Below are positions 38,255-52,290 of a stretch of 64,000 nucleotides of DNA, piece after piece. Origin of the DNA: Protea cynaroides (Eukaryota; Streptophyta; Magnoliopsida; Proteales; Proteaceae). The first letter of the stretch is position 1. The number at the start of each line of letters is the position of its first letter. Location of the stretch: contig CM053269.1 in the NCBI GenBank assembly GCA_028583415.1, positions 53,929,007-53,993,006 on the forward strand, given 5' to 3'. The notes under the pieces were generated by a model. That model saw nothing but the letters and a program-made list of their open reading frames with translations. It searched no databases and had not been told where the DNA came from. The translations under genes and the position numbers were made by a program.

Positions 38255-41200
38255 TCAGTCCTTGACGATGGTTCGGAGTATCTTCACGTCATGGATGGGC
38301 CTGAATCAGCAGAAGATTAAATTATCAAACTGAAGGATTTGGGGATAGGAAAGTGATTGTGCAGTGCTTCCCAGTTTGTCCCATAACTGTATCTTGGGCG
38401 CAGTTCCTTCTTTGGTTCTTCTCTTCATATTGCCAGTTATCAATTAATAAATTCACAAATAATGACATTCACAGAGAATAAATGGAGTAAACAGTTTTCA
38501 TTTTTCTGCACAGGCACACGTAGAGAAGAATCTCTAGTCACTCCGCAGTCCCCACATCTTTAATCTGGCCAGGTTACTGACATCACCCTTTATATTCATG
38601 TACTAAATTTCAGCCCAAGATCAGTATGCCATGACACAAATCCTCAAATCAGTTTTAGTCAAAATTTGGACCATCAAATTGAAGATCTAGCACACATTGG
38701 ATCACATGGTTAATTTTGGCTACAAGATTTGACAGATGGCAAATCTAATAGGTTCCCTTTTTAGCCAATAGCTGGAACAGCTAGATCAGCCTTCCACCTC
38801 TTCAGAGTTAAAAGAGGCTGAAAACAGCAGGAAGCATAAGTTCGGTAACTGGTAAACCATAGAGTTGAGATGGCATGCAAAGTTTGACATCAAGGTAATT
38901 CAATGGGTACCCTAGATGGTGGAACTGGCTGAAACTGTCCTCACCGTTGCAAAAATAGCATGTTCGCGGAGAGATTCCTCTTCCAAGTGTGCCCATGTAG
39001 AAAAACTTTTGCCAAAAATAATAAAGAAAGGGCGTACCCAGTGCACAAGGCTACCGCAATTGCAGGGTCTGGGGTGGGTAAATATGTATGCAGCCTTACC
39101 CCCGCTTGCAGAGAGGCTATTTACTGATTTGAACCCACGACCACCAGGTTGCAATGGACCAACTTTTCCATGCGCCAAGGCTTCCTCTCTTTTGCCACAA
39201 ATAATACCTATCTTAAAAAAAATGGGCCGCAAATAAATGTTCATCTTAGTTATTTCCTCGATTAATAATATAGGAACACCTCATGACTAAAAAGTCGAGG
39301 CTAGGAAATTGTCTTCAATCACCTCAGCACCAGGCACTGCCTACTTTCATATGGCAAAACTGAGCAGTATATTACTGAGTCTCCTAGATGATCCTAGTTG
39401 TATTCTGGGCCCAACATCAATCCTGTTTTCAACATCACTCTTTAAGAGTGTAAAGACCATATTCCATAGAAGCCATACCTGTCATTATTGTCTGTTTGAA
39501 TACTACCCAGTCTTTTGATGATTTCCATTCCCCTACAAACTCTTCCAAATATTGTATGTTTTCCTGGACAAAAAAGAGAAATCCATAACCAAGCATAGTC
39601 AAATAACATCCTTAGTGTGGAGTAATTGTGAAAGGAATAAGATCAGGAAGCATGCCATTCTCAAAGCAAAGTTAATCGAGGGAAGGTCTAAGTCAGTGAA
39701 CTCAAGCACCTGCAATGAAATCTTAGCTAGGGAGGGTTGAACTTGAACAAAAAATAAGCTACTCTAAAGGAGAATCATGTTTTCCAAAGAGTTGCAAAAC
39801 TAGCACAGGTTAGTTCCTACCTAATAAAAAACGAAAAGAAAAAAGAGTAACTCAGTGAACCTTGGGTGGGGTTGTCTTTGCCTAGAATTTGATGGCATCC
39901 TGTAAGATGCAGTGATTATGATACGGGATCCGGATTGGGAAACCCTATTGGATCCTCTAATGGGCCCACCCAAATAATAATCAACTCAAACAATAATATA
40001 AGTGGCAGATTTGGTAAATAATCAGAGTTGAATAATTAGGGATGAAACAAACAAAGCCTTAGGATTGATTTGGGACTGAAACTTTAAGTTAAGGATAGTT
40101 TTGGAAAAAAACAAATGAGAATGGACTGACTGAGAATAATTCTGGAGACCAGGGATTTGTTTGTAAATTCAGTAACTATCCTATTTCTTCTACCTCACGA
40201 TTGAAACAGAAAACTCCAGCGGTAGAGAGACAGTCTTACAAATGGAAGATCTCTCTCATAGAGAGCTCTTTCAAGCTGAAATTTCAGGGAAAGGACTGCA
40301 ATCCTTAACCTTCTGAAACACTCCTAATATCAGGTCCAATAATCAAGCATCAAGGGAGTTTCAATCACCTGAACCATAACTGGGCGGAGGTTACTATAGC
40401 AGCCAAGTTGCAGGTTTTCAAACTCAATGTAGAAGAGTTTTCTGATCATGGGCTTTGGGATTTTAGGTCGTATATGGAAGATGAACTCTCACCCAGAGTT
40501 TCAGGGTGAAAGGAAGAGGGATGAGGGAGATCTAACTAGAAGTTGTGGGCTGGAGTTACCGCCTAGAACAGAGTAGGTTAAAAAGAAAGGAGAAGAAGTA
40601 GGAAGGAGGAGGAGGAAGAAGGGGGGGGGGTAATCGGTCTAAGGAAAGACTGTCCCTGGTCGCAGAGATGAATAAGAGAGAGAGGGAAAGAGAGCACACC
40701 ACTTCTTTCTACCCGCAGGAAACCAAACACAATTCTCAATTCATTCTTTCATTCTTCTTATCTATCTGTCAATTACTCTATTACATGCTTTATTTAAAAG
40801 AAAACACTTTCCTAAACTAATTGAATAAGTTTAGTAATTAAATAAAATCCCTACCCAAAACATAAATCATAAATAAGGAAACATAAAATTGAAACTTCTT
40901 ATTCTAAATTAATTCCCTACCAACCCTGTCCAGACCAAAAGATTGATTTGGATTTGGATTTGGGTTTGAACCGGTTCAGGTTTGACTTGGGTAGCTAAAT
41001 CGGTTGGTATCGGTCCAGCCATGAGCAAGCTACTGCATCAACTCTCCGCTTCTCAAAAGAACTCGACTCTGTCGAGTCTGGATAAGGACCAAGAAGACCA
41101 TCAATGGAACACGCTGGAGGATAAGCAATTCAGCAGTTTTCTTAAACTTGATAACACGAAGATCTTTCGTTGGAAGAAGTTGCATCTCGAGCCCACCGTA

Positions 41201-44200
41201 CTTGAAGGCGTAAGTATTTTCATACCCATCATGTTGAACCTTCTTATCAAATATCCAGGGACGGCCAAGGAGAATGTGACAGATCTTCAGGGGTAACACA
41301 TCACATTGAACGGTATTGATCAATCCGCCGATGGAATACATGAGCAAACACCTCTCATGAACCTTAAGATTGATGTTATTTATCCACGCAACCTTATAGG
41401 GGTGTGGGTGCGGCTCTATCTTCAAGCCCAATTTGTTAACCATATCTTCAGAGACAGCATTGGTGCAACTGTCATCGCCGATGATCATTGTGCATAGGGA
41501 ACCATTGCATCTTACGGTTCTTTCCTTGTCTAAAAAATATTGCCACGACGCCAATCGTCCTCTTCATGTATATTAGGTGTAGTCAAGAGAGGGCAAAGGA
41601 CTAAAAAAGGTTGGTGTAGCTGTTCAATGTCACTGTCGCTGTCATCACTAGAATGCTCGACTGCCAAATATACGATCTCATTCATACATTGCTCCTCTAT
41701 GGCAGTCGCCATGAGTTCTTCTTTATTTGCAAAGGCAATTGGACGATTTAGGCAATGGGAGGCAAAGTGACCGAAACCCCTACATGTGTAACATTGAATC
41801 TCAGCCCTCGGTTTTGAAGGAGGCCTATTAGAACCACACCGGGGCTGAAAATACGAACGGTTCGGCCGTGAAGATGCCATACATGAATCACTTTCTTGGG
41901 GCTTGCTAAAAGACTTCTCTGCTGGTGGAGCTTGCTTGACAAAATTGTTACCTTTAGAGAATGTCTCTGGAAAGCTTCTTCGGTTGAATGGTCGTTTTAA
42001 ATTTTCCTCTACCTGATATGCCACTTGTACAGCATCCTCCATTGTATGCAACAGATTGGAAGCTAAGAAAGCACTAATCTGTAGGTGCAAACCATTATGG
42101 AATTGTGCTACCAAAACATCTTCTACCCAATCAAAATCAGATCGGGTAACCAAGTAATAAAATCAGGCCACATATTCTTCAACGGTCATATTTTCTTGCC
42201 TTAATTGTGTAAACTTGAGATGCATCCGTTGCTTGTAATCAAGAGGTAGGAATCGCCGGTTCAGTGCTGCATACATCTCAACACCAGCCGTGCTCCTTTC
42301 TCAACACCAAAAATTTCTCCATATCGACCAACTCCATATGGTTGTGGTGGTGGTACATGTCGTGATGATGATGGTGGTGGTGATGAAGATGCGTTGGGAG
42401 GTGGAACTTGTGAGACGGAATTGGATGAATCCCCAAGTATGGGACTTACCTTTTATAGTTTGTGTCAACATGTCAATGGCAGTCTGCATAGAAATAAGAG
42501 TGGAATCTATCCCATCAAGCCGTTTTGTTAAACCACCAATGGCCGTGTCAGTTTCATCTTTGTAGGTATTGATACGTGACAAAAGCTCATTGTTACTCAC
42601 CATCACTGTAGGATTTTCGCTCTGATAGTCTGATACCAATTGATGCGGGATCCAGGTTGGGAAACCCTATTGGATCCGCTAATGGGTCCACCCAAATAAT
42701 AATCAACTCAAACAATAATATAAGTGGCAGATTTGGTAAATAATCAGAGTTGAATAATTAGAGATGAAACAAACAAAGCCTTAAGATTGATTTGGGACTG
42801 AAACTTTAAGTTAAGAATAGTTTTGGAAAAGAACAAATGAGAATGGACTAATTGAGAATAATTTTGGAGACCAGGGATTTATTTGTAAATTCAGTAACTA
42901 TCCTATTTCTTCTACCTAATGATTGAAACAGAAAACTCCAGCGGTAGAGAGATAGTTTTATGAATGGAAGATCACTCTCATAGAGAGCTCTTTCAAGCTG
43001 AAATTTTGGGGAAAGGACTGCAATCCTTGACCTTCTGAAACCCTCCTAATATCAGGTCCAATAATCAAGCATCAAGGGAGTTTCAATCACTTGAACTAAA
43101 ACTGGGTGGAGGTTACTGTAGCAGCCAAGTTGCAGGTTTTCAAACTCAATGTAGAAGAGTTTTCTGATCATGGGCTTTGGGATTTTAGTTCGTATATGGA
43201 AGAGGAACTCTCACCCAGACTTTAAGGGTGAAAGGAAGAGGGATGAGGGAGATCTAACCAGAAGTTGTGGGCTGGAGTTACTGCCCAGATCTGATTCAGG
43301 TGTTTGTAGACCCCTTTAAACTTGATTATTGGGCTTGGTATTAACTAACTATGAGAGAGATAGGCATTACAATTCATACCTTAGAGTTTTAGCTTGATTG
43401 GATCTAAAGAGATAAGGTGTGGTCAGCTTCTTTGTTCCAAGTTTACCGCCTCCCCTGTTTCTATCGTTCTTTTGAAGATGAAGTCTGATTCAAAAATTAC
43501 AAATAACTCCTTGCCTTTTATTATGTCTTCTATTTGATCCCTCTCATAATTTTCTTTACAGATTTGCCCCTTAAGTGATTATATTATTTTCAGTTTAATC
43601 CTAGGTCTTGTTTGGTTCCTCCAATTATTGCATAGTTCTGTTTATTTCCAAAATCTGCCACAACATTATTATTTGAGTTGTTTATTATTTGGGTGGGCCC
43701 ATTAGCGTATCCATTAGGGTTTTCTCAACCCGGATCCCGCATCAATAAAGAAGAACTCATGGCCACTGCCACAGAGGAGCAATGTAAGAATGAAATCGAA
43801 TATTTGGCAGCCGAGCATTCTAGTGATGACAGCGACAGTGACACTGAACAGCTGCACCCGCCTTTTTTAGTCCTTTGCCCTCTCTTGACTACACCTAATA
43901 TACATGAAGAGGACGATTGGCGTCGTGGCAATATTTTCCAAACAAGGGTAAGATGCAATGGTTCCCTATGCATAATGATCATCAACGGTGGCAGTTGCAC
44001 CAATGCAGTCTCTAAAGATATGGTTAACAAATTGGGTTTGAAGATAGAGCCGCACCCAGACCCCTACAAGGTTGCGTGGATAAATAACACCAATCTTAAG
44101 GTTCATGAGAGGTGTTTGCTCACGTATTCCATCGGCGGATTGATCGACACCGTTCAATGTGATTTGTTACCCCTGAAGATCTATCACATTTTCCTTAGCC

Positions 44201-47200
44201 GTCCTTGGATGTTTGATAAGAAGGTTCAGCATAATGGGTATGAAAATACTTACTCCTTCAAGTACGGTGGGCTCGAGATGCAACTTCTTCCAACGAAAGA
44301 TCTCCGTGCTATCAAGCTTAAGAAGATTGCTGAATCGCTTCTCCTCCAGTGTGTTCTATCCAACGGTCTTCTTGGTCCTTATCCAGACTCGACGGAGTCG
44401 AGTTCTTTTCAGAAGCAGAGAGTTGATACAGCAGCTTGCTCATGGCTGGACCGACACGAACCGATTGGGCTACCCAAGTCAAACCTGAACCGATTCAAAC
44501 CCAAACCCAAATCCAAATCAATCTTTTGGTCTGGACAGGGATGGTAGGGAATTAATTTAGAATAGGAAGTTTCAATTTTATGTTTCCTTATTTATGATTT
44601 CTGTTGTGGGTAGGGATTTTATTTTATAGAGATTTATTTAGTTACTAAACTTATTCAATTAGTTTAGGAAAGTGTTTTCTTTTAAATAAAGCATGTAATA
44701 GAGTAATCGACAAATAGAGTTAAAGAAGAAATTATGAATGAAATTGGAGCTTATTCTCGTGAGTGGCTGCTAGCCGGAAATCCCCAATCCCCTCCATCTC
44801 TATGTGTGTGTCTCTCTCTCTCTCTCTCTGATTCATCTTTACGAGCAGGACTCCACCTCTTGGGTTGGATCCCCCTTTCTTCCTCCTTCTTCCTTTCTCC
44901 CTATGTCCCTCTTCTTTTTCCTTTCTCTAAACTTCCCTGTTCTAGGCAATAACTCCAGCCCACAACTTCTTCTTTGAACTCTCTCACCCCACCTCCTTTC
45001 AGCCTTGAAACTTGGGAAGCACCTTCTATCCGTAAGGGCGACCCAATCCCTTGATTTCCTTCCCCAAAACCTTTTCTAAGGAGTTCAAAAAACCTGCAAC
45101 TGGACTGCTACAATAACCTCCGCCCAGATCTGATTCAAGTGTTTGTAGACCCCTTTAAACTTGATTATGGGGCTTGGTATTAACTGAGTATGAGAGAGAT
45201 CGGCATTACGACTCATACCTTAGAGTTTCAGCTTGATTGGATCTAAAGAAATAAGGTGTGGTCAGCTTCTTTGTTCCAGGTTTACCGCCTCCCCTGTTTC
45301 TATCGTTCTTTTGAAGATGAAGTCTGATTCAGAAATTACAAATAACCCCTTGCCTTTTATTACGTCTTTTATCTGATCCCTCTCATAATTTTATTTACAG
45401 ATTTGCCCCTTAAGTGAATATATTGTTTTCAGTTTAATCCTAGGTCTTGTTTGGTTCCTCCAATTATTGCATAGTTCTGTTTATTTCCCAAATCTGCCAC
45501 TACATTATTATTTGAGTTGTTTATTATTTGAGTGGGCCCATTAGCAGATCCATTAGGGTTTACTGCAAGCATCGTGGAACCATGAAGCAAAAGTACATTC
45601 GTTGATGTCTTGATGGCATCATTACCTGTTATTCTGTTCATTGTTATACAGAAGGAAGGGACTAGGAATTCCCATTATGGTTCCTCATTTGTTTTCCTCC
45701 TTTTCTAAGAAAGCAAGAAAAAATCATCCTCTCCAATAGGCAAAACAGGGAAGCAAGAGGTATCCCTTCTCTCCCACGTATGAAAGATGGTGTGATTAAC
45801 AACATGGTTTCACTAGAAGTGCTAACTGCCATCACAAGCAGGAGTTTTAATATATCATTCTTCTAAAGCTGCATAAGAAACCCAAGTATTGAATACTATA
45901 GGCTTTGTGATTGTGTGATGAGTGTTTTGTGATTGTGTGATGAGTGATGCTTTCCACCTTCCGGGAGTTTATAACCTGGAGAGAAGCTGAGTGATCCCCC
46001 TTCTATTTAATTCTTCTTCAAACTTTCCTGTGATTTTCTACTAGAAATTCATCTCTCGTATCCCCTATTAAAATATACTTCTAATTTATCCCAACATAAA
46101 ATAAAACCCTAAATAAAAATCTCCTCACTGGAGCATCTAATTGTAAAACTTCCTCTTCATCTGATTTCTATCATTTGCTTTAATTTCTGGTTTATTCTTA
46201 AAATCACATTCCTATATAGGCAGTTGCCTAAATCAACAATACTAGTGATAGGCCTGGCGCATAAAAGGTATAGAAAAAAAAAAATCAGCTACCCCCCATA
46301 ATAGTTTCTAAACATCACCTACCACCCACACCTTTCAAAAAACATTAACAACACCCAAGTAACTGACGGAGGAAACGGAAATCATCGTTAGACATTTTTA
46401 CCCTTTTTGTTTTTAATGGTAAAATTTTAAAAGCTAGTAAAATTACTAATATAACCCTTCTCTTTCCTTTCCTCTCTCCCTCCCTCATCGTTCTCCCCTC
46501 TTGTGTAGTCATCGCATTCAGGGCATCTGAACCATGGGGTCTGGTCAGAGAAAGCAGAGACGAAGATGAGAGAAATTCAATTTTCCAATCAGTCGGCCCA
46601 AACGCACGCCCGCCCGATCTGTAGCCAAATCATTCGGCATAAACGCACGCCCGCCCAATCTGTAGCCATTTAGATCAGAAAACATCAGAGAGAGATCATT
46701 TTCTTGCCATAAAAACTGAAATATGAAGAAATAAAATAAGAAGGTTTAGTAAGATCGGTATTTTTCTGCAATTACTTATGCCCTTTCCCATTGTCTTCTT
46801 CCCCTAATCTCCGGCGGCCCCATATTGTACAACCGAAAACAAAGGAAACGTATGGTTTTCTGGTTCTGTGTTGCGGCTATTTTCACTGTCGGGTACCTAA
46901 GGATCCAGAGTTCACATGAAGTGAGAAAGAAAAAAAAAAAGAGTTTTCAGATCCCCTGTAAGTTGTAACATGCTTCAGTGAGTTCGAATAGAAATTCCCT
47001 GACCCGGTAGTAGGATTTGCAATATTAAACTTCATTTTCGATCGAACCTCGCTCCCGCCATTTGCTACAGAAGAAGCGAGAGGATGCTCCTGCTTACGAC
47101 TATCGTAGAGAACTAGGGTTTTTTAAGTGAGAGAGAAATTCACTGACCCATGTAATCTTCTGTTTCAGAACTCCATAAAGGAAACAAAAAAGAGTTTCCA

Positions 47201-50200
47201 GATCCCCTGTAACATTAAATTTCTTGATTTTGATGAGATGGATATGCTTATTCTGGGGTCGGAGAAATTTCACAAGAGAGGATCTATTTTGATGAGATGG
47301 GTATACTCATACGCAATATCCAGTTACCAATCCATATCTCCGCATAATAAATTTCTCTGGCAATCTTATAGTTGTTTTCTGGTTTTCTGCAACATTTCAT
47401 TCAATCTCCATTCAATCTCCTTGGAAAAAGGAAGAAAAAAAAAAAAACAGATCATTCCAAGGGAAAACGGACATGCCCAAGATCCCCCAAAGAGTTCCAA
47501 GAATAGAAGACAAATCAAGAGAAAAAAAAAGTGATGCTTAGGTTCTTCTTCCGTTCCAAGTAATAACATAAATTCTGGAAATCGATAAGAGGGTACCGAT
47601 TGTCCGACCACTTGGGTTTCCTCATTTTAAGGAATTTCTGGAAAGCATTCAATCTAGTACCCCCTTTCTTGAAGAAATCAGTCAAATCGTGCCCTCCGTA
47701 ATCCCATTTGTAATCCCTTTTAAGGAATTTTTGTATTGGATCACTGTACAAAGTGATTAATTCGTTCTCGAATCCTTATATCGCTTCAAAGAGAACTCGA
47801 ACAGCGATGAAGTTATACAACTTCGGTTGAACAAGTTAAGAGCAAAAAGATGTTAGCTCGAAAACTTTCACCTTCGGTGCTAAGACGTTTGGTTCTAGTT
47901 TCTTCTCTCGCTTCCTTTCCCATAAAAAACCCATCATCGTCGCAGCTTTCTATTTTCTTCTTCCCCTCGATTAATCGGGCTTTCTCCTCTAAAACCAAAA
48001 TTTCTCCTCCCAGGTCCCTCAGTTGGGATGGCAACTACGACGAAACCGGAACTTGTGAACTGCACATTTGCCCCAGAGATAAGATGATCTTTTTCTCCTA
48101 TCAAACAGAAGGGTTTGTATTCCAAAGGAAGAGGATGGTAGATCTGGAGAAGAAGAAGAAACGGGATTTAGAGATTTGGGATTTTACCCTCTTTAAGTGA
48201 AGGAGGGTAAAAACGTCTTTCAACATATCTTTTAGGGTATTATTGTCCAACTCAAATTCGCTTTTGGATGACATCAGCAATTAACGGGATTCGTTAAACG
48301 GAGTGGATCTATTTGATTAACGGTGGTAAACGTTTGGGTGGTAGTTGATGTTTTTTGAAAGGTGTGGGTGGTAGGTGATGTTTCGAAACTATTATGCAAG
48401 CCATTGATCATTATACACCATCTCCCTACTTTCAAGCTGGAGAGTACAAGGGTGGTCAATCCTCAGCTTCATTTTCCAATCAACTCAGTGATGTGTTGTT
48501 CTGCATTCACAATTTTCCACTCCAGCCAACTGCCAGAAAATGAGGCTCATAAGTGTTTTAAGGTCAGGTAAGTCTCTTGCCAAATGTTAGTCTCGAAGAT
48601 AAAGGAAACACTATGTACTGCACAGAGACAAAACAAGACTATCATTTTCAGCCCATAAATATGATGGAGATTTTGAGATTTTTACACCCCCCCCCCCCGG
48701 GCCCAAAAAAAAGAAAAAAATCATGCTGGAGATTGAGAGATTTAAAGAGGAAGAAATAAATATGATCATAAGATTAATTGTTGTACCAAGAATGGTCAAG
48801 TCTCTAGACATTCTTGCCCATAAAGGGGCCAACCACATTTTAAAGGAAACATGATTTTTGTTTTATTTAATTGCTTTGTGTTGATGCAAGGACAGATGAA
48901 GTGTGAATTTCAATCTGGACCATCATCAATTTGAAAGACGAGGTTATGCCACGACGAACCTACAGACACCTTATAAATTTTTTACTGATCATATAAATAA
49001 GAAAATGAATCACACTAATAAAAAAAATGTTGTTACCATCCAGATGTTGACATGGTGCCAAGGTAATAAAGAACTGACTTCCATTGGTATCTGGACCTGC
49101 ATTTGCCATGGAGAGAATACCAGCTCCAGTATGCTTTAATTCAGGTTTTATCTCATCTTCAAACTTTGGACTGCACAGTTTTAAAACATGAATAAGAATG
49201 GGCCAAGCAGAACCATAACATGTCACAATTAGTCTTAAAATTTTCTTTTTAATTCATTAAAATGGATATGTAATTGTAATTAAATATTAACATTGAATTT
49301 AATTGCAATGTTTATTAAGTCTTACAAGTCTTACCATAAGCTATTGGTATATGTAAAGCTCTTTTTACCTTATTAAAAAAGACTTTGGCAAGTTACAGCA
49401 CCCAGAAAATGGTCTTCTTTTTTTGGGTGATAGAGAATATATTAACAAGAGAAGAGAATAATACAGCAGAGGACTTCCGTACTGGGAGATCCAAGAGGCA
49501 AGAGGAAAGAAGAACTGTTAAGCCTCAGGGGGATTCCTATCCACCTTTAGTTGGATAGGTAGACCCCAAGCATTCAAATAACTCTGTTGTGGGGTGTATC
49601 CAGGCAATGTTTGTCGGAGTTCCGGATGGATCCACGGACATCAAAGATGATACCATCCAAGATCTATCTTACTATTTGGTGGTCCAAGTCAAGAGATTGC
49701 ACTCCCACCAAATGTAATATATTGCACATAAAACCAGCTTGCCGATATGGTCACGTGAAGATTTTCCTCTGAATGCTTTGCTGATCCAACATTCCAACTC
49801 CATTCCCTATTGAAGGCCAAGATCTGAACTACTATCACTCAAGTCGCAGGAAATCCTAAACAGCTTTCCCGATCAACTGCTACCCCATTGTTCGTGGTCT
49901 AAAGAAATATGGAATGAATTCTTTTTGTTGTTTGGAAATCTGGAATAAATTCTTATTGTTGTTTGGAATTATGTGGATCTTGCTTGATAGCAGTGTTATG
50001 ATAGTGTTCCTTGGCATTATATTGAGGCATGGACCGACTAACTCATGCATAAGTCGGCTGCTACCAACAAGACAATTAGTTAGGTGCAACTAATTGAAAA
50101 CTTGAGTTCAGGTAGGGAAGCCGAAGAATTTTGAGGATCTCCACTATCTTATTCTGTTAAAACCTTGTATATTTTTCATGCCAAGTGTTCAGCTGCCAAG

Positions 50201-52246
50201 ACTTGGTTGTTATGTTTACCTTTCTTTTGGCATTCTCTAATTCAATGCTCTAAAAATCAGTCACTTCCTCTGTGGTAGTGTTTATCGAGTGATGTCATGT
50301 ATTTTGTTGCATATTTCTGATCTTTACTGTTGTTAGTATAATAGTATATAATACCTCTTCATTCAAAAACCATTATATTTTGGTTTTCCAACTAATCTAT
50401 GCCTTCATCCTGAAAGACCCAAATAGCCAGGAAAATGTTGCTGCTCTTACAAGCACACCTAACACCTAAGGTGCGATGCTGGAAGGATTAAGCCTTGGCC
50501 TTCGGTAAAAGGAAAGCAGGAGAGGGGGGGGATGTGGCTTGCATTGGCTTACTATTTGCTGGATTATTTTAGAAGAGAAGGAATGCTGGAGTTTTTGAGA
50601 ATACATGCAGTCCCAAAGAAGATCTATGTAGCAAAGCCTTCAAACTGTTGTACTTTTTAACCTCTATATAGGGGAACTTTTAACCCTGGGTGGTTCACAT
50701 CAGTCAATATCAATTACTATATAAGTGTAACAGGAAATAATCTTTCTGCTGCTTGTATCTTGGAACCATTGAAAAGGTTTTACCCGCCCTTTTATTAGGT
50801 AATACTATACTCCTCTGAATCTCTTTTAGAAAAAAAAAAAGAAAAAGGGAAAACCAAATGTGAGACTAGCAGCCTGGTTTTGCATGAAAAACAAGTGCTG
50901 ACGTGGTTTATATTGGACAAGTGATGCAGCCCGCAGGACCGTGATGGGTGGCATTTGCGCTCCATGGCCAGGAATGGGACGGATTAGTCCCACATTGGTC
51001 AGGTAGTGTGCGGATTCTTAGCTTATGACCTTGGGTAGGGCCTCTCCACCCTGAAACTTGGGCTTTTAGATTGGACGCCTTCAAATGGTATCAGAACAGG
51101 TAGCTCATACACCCGCCATTTGAGGGCCCATAGCTCAAAGCCAAGGGGGTTGATGCAGCCCGTAAGCCAGTGATGGGAGGGGTTGGCGTTCTATGGCCAG
51201 GAATGGGAGGGATTTAGTCCCACATTGGTTGGGTAGTCTGCAGATGCTTGGTTTATGACCTCTCCGCCTTGAAGCTTAGGCTCTTGGGTTGAACGCCGTC
51301 AACAAGGCAGTATGAAATGAAGAGCAATATATTCTCAGAAGTCAGAACTGAACTTTTATAATTAAAGTTCTTAGCAAACAATCCGAATTACAAACAACCT
51401 CCAAGAAATTCTATAGGTCTTCTCAAATCGTCTGACTAGCTTTTACTCTGCATCTCCCCGCCCTTATTACTTTAATTCCTAAGATTGTCCCAACAATATT
51501 CATTATTCCACAATTTTTCATCATTTCCCCAATGCAGGCTTCTCATTCATACTCACTTAACACACTCGTACGGTCGTACCCTAACATTTGCCAACCCCTA
51601 TGCAATTGAAAGTCCGACAACAACAGTAATAATGCCAAAAGTTAGATAAATATATCCACTTCATACATTTATAAGTCCCGTTTTACAAGCCACAAATAAG
51701 CTTCTGTTTGCAATAAGAATATATATATCAAAAGATGCAGTTTTTTTCTTTTATTTGTGTGTGTGTGCGTGTGAGTTGGGGGGGGGGGGGAGCAGAAAGT
51801 AAATAAAAGGAAAAACTTGAGATTATTCATGAATTTTTGAAACCATAAACCCAACACAATAGCAAAATCCAGACATTTTTGGAGCAAACCTCCATGATTT
51901 TAGTGTGACTTGAATAAAGAGAGAATAAAAGGCATGGGCAGTGAAAGCACATACCCGTAAATCGATTCTCCACCCCTCCCTGTTCCTGTGGGATCTCCAC
52001 CTTGTACGATAAAATCCTACGTGGACAAGAGAAATCAATACAAATAGAAGTGAATATCTGGAGAAAGTGAAATACATTAAGAAGAAAGGGAACCTTGACA
52101 ATTCGGTGAAATTTAACGTTTTCATAGTAACCCCTTCGAGAAAGCTCCATGAAGTTTCTGCAAGTTCTAGGAGCGTGCTTAAAATATAGCTGCAGAAACA
52201 TAAACAAAATAACATTCTCAAAATCTTCTCAATGAAATTTCAGCGA

Positions 52247-52290
<44 letters not shown>

